Of a stretch of 28,635 nucleotides of DNA, positions 1 to 11,502 are shown piece by piece. This stretch comes from Russula earlei (Eukaryota > Basidiomycota > Agaricomycetes > Russulales > Russulaceae). The stretch's first letter is position 1. Each line of letters begins with the position of its first letter. The notes under the pieces are model-generated. The model saw nothing but the letters and a program-made list of their open reading frames with translations, was not told where the DNA came from and made no database searches. The DNA lies in the NCBI GenBank assembly GCA_025769875.1, contig JAGFNK010000638.1, positions 1 through 28,635 on the forward strand. Reading direction: 5' to 3'. Both the position numbers and the translations under genes were made by a program.

Positions 1-249
1 CAAAGCAACGAAGCAGATACCACAGCAAGCAGCACGATGTGCCTAGGTGACACAGAGAAGGGACAAGGGCAGAGTGATACAAGAAGGGCAATGTAGAAGG
101 CGTGGATGGAACAAACGTTTCATGAGCCGGATTGTTGCAAAGATGTGGCTGGCTGACGCGTGAGCCCAGAGGTCCTGGTTCTACCATCAGATGGCGTGGA
201 TTAAAGGATTCATGGGAAGACCCACCGAGCGTAACCGGGTCGGGTACGC

Positions 250-3200
250 TCAACCGCGAAGTCCTTCTGCAGGTTGTTGCAAGTTCTGATAGGTATTCAT
301 GCCATTTCCGATCGTGTTTGTGTGATCTTGAACCACCTCTTCTACCGGCCAAAAGAACCCGCGAGTGTTAACTGTCAACCCAAATCTGGTCGAGATGATG
401 TAAAGACAAGCATCTGCTGACCCTGGCATCATCATATTCTGCCACCATGTAGGGTTTTGGATCGCTTGCATAGTCGCAAGCACGTCATCGTTCCCAGGCG
501 TGGTGATCGTGTCAAACGTGAAGTCCATCAGTTCACCAGGTTGGCCTGCGACACCAAACATGAAATCTGGCGGTTGTTCCAGGACGTAGTTTCCTCGTCC
601 TTCCGTCGAAACTGCATTCATGAAATTGGGCAGAGCCGTCGCCCCGCTATTCTGTAGTACGGACTGATGCAAATCCGGGGTGCCCGCGTTGCCACTAACA
701 CCTGACGATAGTGACGACGAGGTTGTGTTCTGCGGCGGGAGGGCCAGTTGCTCCTGCGGTCGTTGTTGCTGTTGCTGTGGTGGTTGCGGCTGTGGTGGTT
801 GTGGTGGTTGCTGGTACCTTGGCGTACTCGAACCGGTCTGCATCTGTTGTGGTGGTGGTCCCTGTTGAGGCATGCGTCCTTGGGCCGTGCCGTCGCGTTT
901 GTGTTTCGCCAATAAGCTTGCCAGGAAGCGCGAGTACAAATTTGGAGTGTGGCGCTCATCAGTTGCAATTTGGGGAGACCCGATCGTGGCAATGAGGCGT
1001 TCGATCACTTGGTAGACCTCTGTTTCAAGCCCCGGGGTGATGAACCTTGAGCATTCTGTGCACAGAAGCTACAGCAGATGCAAGTCAAAAATTCCGACCA
1101 AGACCACGGGGCGATAGAAGGCGGGACAGCATACCTTGAGCATGAACGCCGAGGCGAACGCTCCAAATACGAAATAACTTATCTCAATGCTAGTCTTGCT
1201 CAGAGTAAAGTGGCCCAGAGTTTCACGCACCATCTGGTGCAAAACATATGTAACCTGTTAGGCCCATCGACGAGAACCGTGACGGCGGGCTTGGCGCTCT
1301 CCAGGCTCTTGAGGAATACCGGTGTCATATCAATTTTGGCCAACAATGCATAATGGTGTGAAATCTCTCACCCTTGTGAAGAAGACCTCGTCATCGGTTT
1401 CAAGGCCCCGTTGGAACGCATTTTGGAACCAAAAATGAACATGACCAGCTTCGCGTAATTGGTGTAGCTGTAATGCGAAAGAAACACAGGTGAGCGGACG
1501 AATCTGGAAAAATAAATGTCCGAGAGACTACAATGGAAGAAACTTGACGCGGAACTTGCAGGCGGTGTCTAACATAAGAAGATCAAGGGCGACGTCAGAC
1601 GAGTCTGAGATAGCCGAAACGACAGGTGCCACGCACTGAATTGGTCCGAATCCCATTCAAAATTGCTCTGCCCACTCCTGACAGCAGTTGGTCAATAGCC
1701 GATCATGCTCCAGAGTCACTGCCCAGAAGTCGATTGAGCGATTCAAGCTATTGGTACAGTGATCCGAGAAAACCTCTTGGTGGAATTTGTTGACAATCCG
1801 GAACAGTGACGTGTAAGTGGTTATGTACGTCATACTGATAAGCGCAGACAAATCAGCTTAGTTTACAAATGCCAGCGGAGGGGAGAATGGGGAGGAGCGG
1901 ATAACACAACGCACAGGGTGGTTGTTCAGGGAGGACTTGTACCATTTGAGAGATTTACGAACGATGCTAGATACCGATTATTAGCGAGGAGGGAGAAAGT
2001 CAACAAGAAAAAACGCTCAAATCCTCTTTCAACATCGATGGCTTGCCAAACTGCGTAGCGGTTGACTTGTCAATGTTAAAACAGATTATCCATATCTGGG
2101 TGCGGTTCAACATCTCCAGCTCCTGCTGCTCCATAGTCAACTTCTTCGGAGGAAGGATATGTAGGTTCAGATCTGTCACACTTCTAGCGCCACAGAGTTC
2201 AAGTCAGTTTGGACCATGACATGTGGAAGATCCACACACCGAATGGCGAGACCGGTGTACAACCAACTACGATCTTCTTCCCACCGGCGAGCGGGCACAG
2301 CATAGATGCTTAAGAGAATATATGCTTGGCACAGCTCAACAGATTTCCGTCCATCAATCAGTTCATTGGCTGCTGCCGTCTTGGCAAAGTGCATGGCAAT
2401 TGAGTACGCTTCGCGCTTTTCCGAGTAGCATGATGAGATTGCGCAGACTATATGAGGAATATAGCAGGTGAACACATGAACGTTGCTGGAGGGGGGTTGT
2501 GACGAACCAACAAGGAACAAGAATGGACACCGGGAAAAGGTCAGGATGGGCGTGTGTACTTTGGGCTCATGCAGGGAGATGAACGGCTGCGATTCCAGAT
2601 ACTAATGAGAGTTCCTATACACAAATGTAAACGGACATCAATCCGCGTATAGAAGCTGGCCAATGCGAGGTCGGCGTGAATACAACAACGGACTCACAAT
2701 TTCTCCATGTCATCAGGCATCACCAGCCTATGCACCAATATGACTTGTTGGCGACACCCTATCAAAGATACGAAAGAACCAGAAGCAACATATCAATCCA
2801 GAAAATATTTTATGCAGACAAAAATATTCTCGCACCACTTTGTCGTCGTCCACTGCTGCTCCTTACGGGTCTTTTCCAGTGCAGTACCTGTGGGATGTAC
2901 TGATCGCAAACTTTGCACGGAGCCCAATTGGAACAGCATCATCTGGATATGTATCAATGTCTGATTCTACAAGGGCGTTGGGCGACACTGGTACATCTTC
3001 CGGGCCTGACGAGGGAGGGGGCTGTTGAGCGCGCTCCTGGGACGCCGGCTCTTCGTCGGATTCATCCGACTGGCCGGCGACTTTTACGGCATGCGTGTCG
3101 AGGTGAAACAGATGCGCTGCGGGAGCAGAGCGGGCAGGTGAGCGAACGGAGGACTGTAGCCGGTCGAGCCAAGCGATCACATTCTGCTGGTGTTGATCAT

Positions 3201-4243
3201 TTGAAGATGTTGCATTGCGGTATGCCTCGATGGAGAGAGTAGTGGCCAGATATATGGGTTGTGGCGCTGATGTGACGAGATCGAATTGAGCGCCGAAATC
3301 TTGATAGGATGTGGGAGAGGGGACGCACCTGCTTTACGAGGGAATCAATAAGCTCGTCCTGTTGTTTCATCTGGGGAAGAAGATATTTGCGTTTACTAAA
3401 GGGCGAAAATGAGCATTCATCGTCATCGCTGGAGGAATCAGAAAACGAGGGAGCGCGGGAATGGGCAGAGTTTGGCATTTGGGGAGAAAAGGGGGAAAGG
3501 TAGACAGATTTTAAAGCGCATGACAGTGCGTAAAAATGGACACCATTAGGAGGGAGAGGACTCACTTTGGGCACTCCTGGGTTTTCGGCCTTCGACGATA
3601 CAGTCGTGCTTGCCAAATCTGCAACGCTTGCACACGTTCTCGCCAGGAGGAAAATGGCATTTCATCTGACGCGCGCACGGGATCGAGGTGCCAAGGATGG
3701 ACGGATGAACGGGATTCGGACTTGGTGTTCGCAGGGGAAGCGGGACGTCGGCGCCGTTCTGTAGCATCAGGGGGGGAGAGAGAACGCACCTTGAGGCGTT
3801 TGCAATAGGTACACGCTCCAGGACTGAGTTGGCAGCGAGGATACAGAAGAGGCAAGACACGGAAGCACGGAACTGGGGTCAGGAGGAGCCCGAGAAGCAA
3901 GGTTTGAGAGTGGGCGCGAATTGTCGTTCGGTTGATAAAGGGAAATTCCAAGCAACATGAAGGATGAAACGGCAGGCAAGAAGAAGAAAATCAAGGCATG
4001 AAAATAAAAATGAAGGGAAGGGAAAGACATCAGCCTCGGAGGATGCACGATGACGGTGGGGGCATTGGAAGAGCCGGCTCCGGGGGACGGCAGTGTGGGA
4101 CTGGTCCACATGGGTGAAATATGCGATGTGGTCGGAAGACTTGCGTGGTCCGACGCGGGGGTGAGAGCCGAACCGGGGGCGAGGTGCTGAGCGTGGGGGT
4201 CTATAGGATACGGGAGAAGGGAAGTAATTAAAAGGAAGGGCAT
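250..4243 (-). pseudogene. PriB-like Zn2Cys6 fungal transcription factor, frames apparently broken
   Basis: Multi-exon gene read on the minus strand. A Zn2Cys6 DNA-binding cluster is split by an intron. The first half (CTYCKRLK) ends at 3790, a GTGCGT...CAG intron covers 3789-3666, and the second half (MKCHFPPGENVCKRC) starts at 3665, giving C-x2-C-x6-C-x8-C-x2-C-x6-C. Downstream blocks in the order known for basidiomycete PriB-type regulators are a coiled-coil-like stretch (KRKYLLPQMKQQDELIDSL) near 3400, NVIAWLDRLQSSV near 3180, a fungal-specific transcription factor middle region (YAVPARRWEEDRSWLYTGL) near 2280, FRIVNKFHQEVFSD near 1780, and a Q/P-rich tail near 700-900. The expected role is a nuclear transcriptional regulator. 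Several junctions do not keep frame (near 3555, 3250, 1265 and 1045), each by one or two bases. It is therefore either a decayed copy or a good gene with assembly indels. The start at 4243 is uncertain; the N-terminal exon is low complexity. Confidence 0.7.
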
Positions 4244-4822
4244 TAGAATTAGTGGGATTTTCAGGGATGGCTGTGGAGGGTGATATCAGGGAACGAGTGA
4301 AGGAGGGCTGCGCCTACGAAGATGGGATGGCCATGGACCATGGGAGAACAGAGCGTGATTAGGCTTGATTTGGTTGGAGCGCGACGAGCACGTGCATGTT
4401 TAGAATAACATGGCTTTCCTTTATATAATGTACCATACAGTACCATCATCCTCGCACCTCAGTCTTGATTGCGATCTTATCGCTACATTAAATAGTCCCC
4501 CAAACCCAGACTTGACTTTATCAATCTGTATAGTTGCATCCTTGCGTGCATATCGCACGGTTTCTAAAGCGAGCCGATGCTTCAGGTCTACAGTGCTTTC
4601 CGCATGCCCTACCTTGGGGGCACGTCGTGGCCATCCTTGGTGCTGTCTCGGAAAGCTAAAGCGCAGAATGGCATTCTGTTCCAATGTCTACCCCTCCTTC
4701 GGCATACGTAATAATTCATCTACATCGCGCTCTAGGTCTCCGCTCTATGCCTAAATGCTAACACGAGAATTCGCCAGTTTAGTTCGTCCCTGTACAGTAC
4801 CCCGCCACCCCGTGCTTCAAAC
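4244..4822. other. Intergenic, no gene seen
   Basis: This lies between the start of the minus-strand regulator and the end of the minus-strand F-box gene. It should hold the promoter of the former and the 3' flank of the latter. Short open frames at 4410-4754 (plus) and 4421-4684 (minus) overlap each other and resemble nothing I recognise. Confidence 0.5.
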
Positions 4823-6214
4823 TCATTGCCAATTCCAACGGTGGACCGCCACAGGGTGACCAGAGAGCCGTCTTGCTTCAATGAAATGCTTAAGTAATTC
4901 GTAAATGGATTCCGAATGTGGGGACTGCCGTAAGAAAATATTCTGTAGCGCGGGTAACACTTTTGTCACTTGTTCTACGGGGAGCCCATCCAGGGCACGA
5001 CAGACATCTTGCAGCGCAACTCCGGAGGATAGGTACAGATCTTTCACAGCAGAGAATGGATCAAGGATCTCCAACCATTGAGCGCTCTCCCAGTCCTCAT
5101 TCAATTCCGAATCTGAAAAAAAAATTAGTCTCGTCGATGTCAAGGCGCTTCAAAGAGGGAAGGAGGGGCACGGATGAGCGACAGAGCCGGGGAAGGGATG
5201 GAAGCTGCAAGTAAGAATCGTGGAACTGGATTTCAAACTTGAGCCGCGGGTCCTGACAGACTGCGCCCAATTCCGGGTCAAGTGAAAGCTCGATTTCGTC
5301 AATGTCCAAAAACACTGTCGCTCGATTTAACACCTTGAACCCTTGTGTGCGATAGATCAACTGGTAAAGTTGTGGGGTGTCAAAAACGGGATCAAAGAAT
5401 ATTATGACAAGGTCGTCAAGAAGAGGGGTATCGAATTGGGCCACGAGGTCTTCTAAGTACTTGTGAGCACCTTGGAACGCAAGCGTGGTGAGAGCGGGAA
5501 GGGCTGAGCGAATGAGCGGATAGGGATCGTTCGCTTGGTGAGAATAGAGGAGAGAGGAATCCAAGTTTGAAGACGTTGAGCCTGGGCAACGCGAAGAGGC
5601 AGGTCGCCATCGTTACAGGGGGATATAACCAGTGTCGGGATAGACCAAAGGGAAAGAGTGACAAGGTTGTTGGCGGACAAGAGTAGATTCTTCATTCCCC
5701 TAAATCCAATCCAATCCACCTCGAGCTCTCGCAGACATGGGGCAGATCCACCTAAGAACGAATTCGGAATGGCTGCCACCACATTGTCCCCGCCAAGGCG
5801 TAGACGTCTCAGCTCCGGGAATGGCCTCCACATGGCGGCTACGACATTTTTCAAATGTGGCTCGGGAATATCGTAGAAGCAGATTTCACATATACGATCG
5901 TGGTGTCTCGATTCAAGTGCGGAGATGATTTTAGCACAGCTCGAGTGGATTCGTCGTAGAGGTTCCCAGTCACGACACGTCATGACCAGAGGCAAGACTG
6001 GCCACGCGTCCAGCATCTCCGAGATATATCTTCGTCCTTGTCCCACATACTCCATTCGTAGGTTCAGGTGGCGTGGGAACGCAAAGACAGTGTATCTCCA
6101 TCTTCGACACACATGGAGCAGGGTGTGCCATTCATTTATCCGTGCATCGCAACCGTTCGCATAGAAATCAAATATTTCCATGAGGACATCGTTGGAGAGC
6201 ATGTTGATTGTCAT
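4823..6214 (-). pseudogene. F-box / leucine-rich-repeat-type protein, frameshifted
   Basis: The likely start is the ATG at 6214, giving MTINMLSNDVLMEIFDFYAN, an F-box-like helix. It is followed by HTLLHVCRRWRYTVFAFPRH, the usual continuation in agaricomycete F-box proteins, then leucine-rich segments (FPELRRLRLGG, LRELEVDWIGF, NNLVTLSLWSIP). Such proteins are expected to bind Skp1 and present substrates to an SCF ubiquitin ligase; the substrate is unknown. After about 5640 the homologous text moves to a second frame (TCLFALPRLNVFKLGFLSP, within 5416-5664). It then moves to a third (ALPALTTLAFQGAHKYLEDL, within 5097-5564) and finally to 4823-5143 (ESAQWLEILDPFSAVKDLYL, ending at a stop). The last shift sits on a run of nine A at 5116-5124. 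Three or more shifts point to a pseudogene, or to indel errors in runs. The longer upstream open frame to 6385 looks like 5' leader. Confidence 0.65.
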
Positions 6215-8216
6215 TTTACCTACGTCGGATCGATCAGCGATTCTTGTAAAGACTGTAAAAGACGTACGTTGATTGCATTCTTGACCAGATGTTTCCTGGT
6301 CATGGGGGGCTATAACCGAAACCTGGAACGGCCTGGCGGTCGGAATGGCCCAGGTGGAAATTGGTGAAGAATCTTGATGATGCAAGCTGCAGTGTGGAAC
6401 TTTGTTAGTTACTTTCGAGTCGGGGAGTGGGGCAGTGAGTTTCCTTTGACGTACTTGTCAGAATTCATCTGTGAGATTCGGAATGGAATCTTGGGGCGAC
6501 GTGAATGCCTTGAAATCACCTGCAGTCGGCCTCGTGGAAACGCACACTGTGATTCGGATGCAAGGAGAAGTGTGTCGACCCTGGGGGAGCTGGAAGATTA
6601 GACAAGGGAGAGGCAAGAACGGTGGTGTTTAAAGGTGGCACGCGGCCAAACGAAGGGGGGGGGAATACTTTTTTACATGGTTGTTATATAAACGGGCATG
6701 AACAAAGGGAGGAGGAAATGAAAGGGAAAGGGAATCAAGCTAGTGCAACAAATATTGTAAAATCATTTATTTTACCTGGATTGGAGCCGGGGCTTGGCAC
6801 GGACCGATGCACCGAGGCGCTTACCATCATCCCCATCCAGCGGAGGTGCCTGTGGTTCGAAGGGTAGACAACGAGACAGCTAAATAGACCACAACTCGCC
6901 ACTATCTGGATGCTCAGATATGGAAAAGACATCCATGGTGTCTAAGACCATCAAAGGTTGTTGCTCATAGTGGCCGTCATCGGCTCACGTAACTGATCCA
7001 CGCTTCCTATCGTGAGCATGTGATGCCCAAATTCTTACCGTCAGGAGGAGAGGACGTCCTGCTAACCCGACTTCAGTTTCTGACTCGGAGCCGAGTCCGA
7101 GTCCGTGTGTACTTTAATTGATGACCGCAGTGTAGTTTACAGTAACTTGTCATATCCGACTATCAAAATCCCACGCAGATGGATGAGTACAACGAAGACA
7201 TACATACCCACTTGTTTGGTCACGCACTGCGGCATGTGTTCGTGCGTTGGTCCATTTCACTTCCGATCGAGGGGGTTCTTCAACCCTCGCTCTGCACCTT
7301 TTCCACCTACACCCTCCCCATCAATCGTGCCAAGGTTGCTTGCGAGGGGCTCTCAGACTTCATCGCTCGTAAAAATTTTATGGTGGTGGCGTTCTCAAAT
7401 GTCGATCCACGAATGGGTTTACGTCCGATTTTACCACAAACACGGGAACCACGGCTTTGCCTTGTTTTCATATACTTTCGTGGCGAGTTTCTGGTAGAAA
7501 CCGCCAGTCGGTCATGTCGTTTGCCAGCACCATGTCCGTACTGCTTTGGGTAGTAAGTGACAAGGGTGCCTTGGTCTGGCCTGTATCGATCCGCGTGGGA
7601 TATAGTCTGGGCTGGTGCCCTCCTGGTACCGATCTTCTCCCGCGACTCATGATTCATCATTGTGGGCGTCCGCCGTTACTTACCAATACCCCATTCCGAA
7701 TCGAGTATGCGGCGAAAATACAGCTGTATGGGGCGCCATATTGGAGTTTTTGTGGTCGAGTGAATAGAGTAGGCGTGAATCTCATGAAGCCCGGTTATAC
7801 AGATCTCTATATCCTCCGCCCAGTGAACACATCAGCCTCGATCGCCGCATGGACAGACCGCTGAGACGCCGTCTCTTTGCTTATGGTCTGTCGCCTCGTG
7901 GTGCGGCTATGGGTCACAAGGACAAACGTTTGATCCCCCAAGTACGTTGCCTAGCAGTATGCGCTTGTTTTTATTGTCCCCGCACGTCGTCGGACCTTTT
8001 GGGTCGTGTGACCTCGGATCATGGATAGGATCACATCGCACAAAGGGTTGTGTGTGCAGGGCGAGGGGCGAGGGTGGATGACGACATTGACGGTTGAGCA
8101 CAACAACGCCATTCGCTCAAAACGTGCTTCTCAATTTATTATGTAAATTGCGGGGCAAAAATATCTCGCGGCCAGGTCGGGTCATCGGTCAATGGGCTCC
8201 TCTGCCCTCTGCTCAA
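6215..8216. other. Two kilobases with no recognisable gene
   Basis: Overlapping open frames occur on both strands (plus 7105-7497, 7179-7553, 7457-7864; minus 7307-7660). None shows a domain, a convincing splice pattern or clear codon bias, so no gene is called. A short inverted repeat with 7-bp arms (GACTCGG / CCGAGTC) lies at 7082-7097. The right end is the upstream region of the transporter gene. Confidence 0.45.
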
Positions 8217-8224
8217 CTTTACTC

Positions 8225-8231
8225 TATATAG
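8225..8231 (+). promoter_or_regulatory. TATA box of the MFS gene
   Basis: TATATAG lies 64 nt upstream of the A of the chosen ATG at 8295. That spacing suits a transcription start near 8255 and a short 5' leader. It is in the right orientation and is the only strong TATA-like word just upstream of the gene. Confidence 0.5.
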
Positions 8232-8294
8232 CACCTCGCCCCGAATTACCTATGCTGGATCATCTTCCAATACCACCCCCGCTCCCCCTAGTTG

Positions 8295-10098
8295 ATGTCC
8301 GACACCACACCAAGGGATGAAGAGACGCCTCTGCTTCAACACAGCAATGCGCCACGAAAGCCAACGCCGCTCCCAAAGGCTCAGTTCTTCCTTCTCCTCT
8401 TGCTGCGCCTCGCAGAGCCAATCACATCGCACTCGATCAGCCCATACATCAGCGAAGTATGCTGGCCGGTCACTCGCCGCAAATCCGATAAATGTGTCTC
8501 CCTGCTGATGTACTTTCTGTTCAGCTCGTCAGCAACCTCTCCATCGTAGATGGTGACAGGCGAATGATTGGATACTACACGGGGATGATAGTGCGTCGCA
8601 GCTCCATCCCTACCGGCAACCGTCCCCTCATGCAAAGAATTTTTCGTCTAGGTGTCTCTGCATTATGCCGCCGAAGCGGTCACCGTGCTCCAATGGAGCC
8701 GTCTTTCTGATCACATCGGACGCAAGCCTGTTCTATTGTTGGGCCTTCTCGGGACGGCCGTGTCGACGATCCTTTTTGGCCTTTCCCGTTCTCTCTCGGC
8801 GCTCATCCTCAGGTAGATTCCTCCATACCAGTCATAAGAAAAGTGTTAACTTGATGTTTCACAACGACGACGACAGCCGCTTGTTGAACGGTATACTCAA
8901 CGGGAACCTCGGTGTTATCAAGAGCATGATAGCAGAGCTGACGGACGAAACGAATGTGGCCCGCGGGTTTTCACTGATGCCGATGGCTCGTGCGGTCGGT
9001 TACATCATAGGGTTGGGCGTTTTTTTTTGCTGTAGCTGCCGTATTGCGTCTGATATCGAGGCATTCAGCCCTTTTATAGGCGGAGTGTTATCCCGGCCGC
9101 AAGATCGATGGCCAGACCGCTTCTCGCATCCGTTCTGGGCCGAGTACCCATACTTCCTTCCCTGTCTGGTAACTTCCACCTATGCACTCATATCCTTCAT
9201 CTTAAGCGCGATGTATCTTAAAGAGGTCGGTTTCCTATCACTCTGGAATCTAGTACTGCAACCAGCTGACTTGTTTCCCCAAAGACATTAGATTGCAACC
9301 CCTCGACCGAGTTCCAAGTTTCGAAGTACAGTGAGAGGTCACTCGACGCATCACCGAACGACGCCGGAAAGCCCGTCCCGCTCTCCTCGCTGCTCACGAG
9401 ACCCGTCATGTTATCAACCGCCAACTATGCTATGATCGCATTGCTTGACATGTCAGCGATGGCCCTGATTCCGCTTGTCTGGTCCACTCCAATCGATTTG
9501 GGCGGCCTTAACCTCAGCCCCGCATCGATCGGTCTCTGGCTCTCTGCGTATGGGTGCCTGAACGGAGTGCTCCAGTACCTCTTTTTCCCACGCGTCGTCG
9601 GTCGTCTAGGCCCTGGACGTGTTGTCCTCGCGAGCGTTGCTGTCTATCTGATCATTTACACCATGTTCCCGCTCGAGAACCTGGCCGCGAGCCATGCCTC
9701 CCATGGTGGTGGCACGAAAGCGATTGTATGGTTACTCATCGTGTTGCAACTCGCGTCGATATGCATCACCGACATGGGTTTCAGTGAGTTTTGCCGCTTT
9801 CCGACTCTCCCCCCCAGTCATTGATGTCGCACGAAAAGACTCGGTGTTCATGTTCATAGCTGCCGCCGCCCCAAACAAACGCTCGCTAGGCGCCACGAAC
9901 GGCCTCGCGCAGACAATGGTCGCCATCCAGCGCACCGTCGGGCCCGCCACCGCCGCGTCACTGTTTGCATTTTCCATCGCGAATGATGTACTTGGCGGGA
10001 ACTTTGCGTATGTCGTGCTCCTTGGAGTCGTCTGCGTCGGTCTCTGTGTCGCTGTACAGCTGCCGCGGTACACATGGACGCACGGCGGTTGCAAATAA
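8295..10098 (+). CDS. Major facilitator superfamily transporter, 7 exons, intact
   Basis: Exons inferred from GT-AG borders and homology are 8295-8456, 8525-8590, 8652-8812, 8877-9011, 9069-9225, 9285-9783 and 9818-10098. They sum to 1461 nt, an exact multiple of three, and encode 486 residues, the usual length for a 12-helix MFS protein. The N-terminus has an acidic DEETPLL dileucine-type stretch. MFS motif A (SDHIGRKPVLLLG) sits at about residues 95-107 after the second helix. Later blocks LNGNLGVIKSMIAELTDETN, PFWAEYPYFLPC and AAAAPNKRSLGATNGLAQT match fungal multidrug/ZIFL-type MFS carriers. It is expected to be a proton-coupled exporter in the plasma or vacuolar membrane; the substrate cannot be read from sequence. 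The TTG-ATG context puts the start at 8295. It is the only clearly undamaged host gene here. Confidence 0.9.
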
Positions 10099-10942
10099 AC
10101 TTGCTGGCGGAGTGTAGCTTATAATATCCGTGGGGAGGTAATACGCATTTATGTACAACATTTTGCAACACGCATCGATGTTCTGTGCTTTCGTTTTGTG
10201 TAACAAGGCGGTTTGGTGGCTATCGGAAACCTCGTGCAACCCCTTATGCATGACATCCGGATGCCGAAGAGACATGGTCGTCGGCTCGCCTGAGGACGTC
10301 TATATCGCCGCGCGGCGTGTGCAAGGATGAAATTTGATTGGGCCCGTCAAGGCAGAGCCACTTCTGCGCAAAATGACAGTGCATTGCGGAACGCGGTATG
10401 CTCCCTGGATATTACGTCTCTTCAAACGATACCTGTACCGCCCTACCGTAGCCGGTCCAGCTCTGACTAGGCATCGAGCAAAAGGCCGCGGCGTGGCTCA
10501 AAGCCAAAGCGTTTGCGGAGGATCGGCAAGAGTTCGTCACGCGCGTACGTTGACGAATGTAGCCGTACGTGGGGCTGTTGAAACGGGCAGTGTATTCCAG
10601 TCTGTATGATCAAAACTATAAGTAAACTGATGAGAGATAAAGGCGTATGTGAGGTGAGCGGTCATGGCCCGCCCGGGCAGTTTGAGCTGACGTGAAGACA
10701 CGACTCGGCTGCGTCTCAACAGGCGCATGGTGGGACAGGACAGGGAGTGCACTCCACCACTGTTTGCTCCGACTCCATCCCCCGCCTCCGTCCGAGTCAC
10801 CATAAAAGGCGTACAGTAAAGCAGCGGCAGCGGTCGTGATCGGCACGACGTCACCCTGAACTTCTCAGCGGTGCGCCGAAGCAGACCGTGAACTTGCGCT
10901 GACCTTCACCCATCACTGACAGGAACAGAAATGGCAAATCCT
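10099..10942. other. Intergenic, no gene called
   Basis: This is the 3' flank of the transporter. One short stretch, 10472-10545 plus, reads like an exon (AG before it, GTACGT after it, charged helical text KAAAWLKAKAFAEDRQEF), but no neighbouring exon was found. The other open frames (10334-10609 plus; 10537-10854 and 10616-10846 minus) overlap and are not recognisable. Confidence 0.4.
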
Positions 10943-11080
10943 TCACGGGGCGACCGGCCCTTGGGCGCGCAGCGACGAATGGTCCAGTTCGGGACCATAA
11001 ATGAAATGCAGCTCGATTTCTTCCAGCGACGGTAACCCATCCAGCGGGTTCGCAGTGAACAGGTTGAGGGAACGTGCCAT
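10943..11080 (-). pseudogene. Possible fragment of a leucine-rich (F-box-like) protein
   Basis: A 45-codon frame starting at the ATG at 11080 reads MARSLNLFTANPLDGLPSLE and continues with leucine-rich text (EIELHFIYG). This cadence resembles the LRR part of agaricomycete F-box proteins such as the one at 4823-6214. It is too short to assign firmly, there is no F-box nearby, and chance is a real alternative. Confidence 0.25.
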
Positions 11081-11234
11081 GTCTTGAACGAGAATTATGT
11101 TGGAGTTGCAGCCACACACGCGACGACAATTTAAACACCAGTTCGGAAGTCCGAGCTCCGGTTTCCGAGTTCACCTACGCACGTTTAGATAATGTGGCTT
11201 TGCCACTCTACCATTGTCTAGTTCAAGTATAATA

Positions 11235-11441
11235 AGGCCCCTTTTACCAACCGAGAATTCTTGGATCTTGAACTTGAACTTGGATTTCGGGATTTTCCAG
11301 GAGTGACAGGAGTGACAGGAGTGATGTAAGTGATATGATGTAAGTTGCGTACTTTTAGCGGTGGTTAGATGATCAAAAATTACTATAAAAGGTGATTGGG
11401 TCGGCAAGATAATTGGGGCTTCAATCACGCGTGTAAATGAC
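11235..11441 (+). repeat. Left TIR of the MULE
   Basis: This is a contiguous copy of about 207 bp. It matches in inverse orientation the two pieces of the right TIR: the outer piece (CCTTTTACCAACC, CTTGAACTTGAACTTGGAT) and the inner piece (TAAAAGGTGATTGG, TTCAATCACGCGT). It includes a tandem AGGAGTGAC array at about 11302-11330. Confidence 0.85.
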
Positions 11442-11502
11442 ACCAAAGTATTTTCTAAATCACTTATTTAATGACTTATTTATTATGTATCTTGAAAATA
11501 AA

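Noticed and set aside
680..995. Cys/Gly/Val-rich open frames on the plus strand
   Set aside because: They are antisense shadows of the Q/P-rich tail of the regulator.
6775..6870. Possible tRNA: GGTTCGAA near 6855 and text resembling tRNA-derived PGLEPG reading frames
   Set aside because: No acceptor stem or cloverleaf could be drawn on either strand.
7105..7864. Overlapping 120-135-codon plus-strand frames as a hidden gene
   Set aside because: No domain, no consistent splice chain and competing minus-strand frames; left as unassigned.
11171..11446. 91-codon minus-strand frame
   Set aside because: Lies within the MULE terminal repeat and reads repeat sequence.
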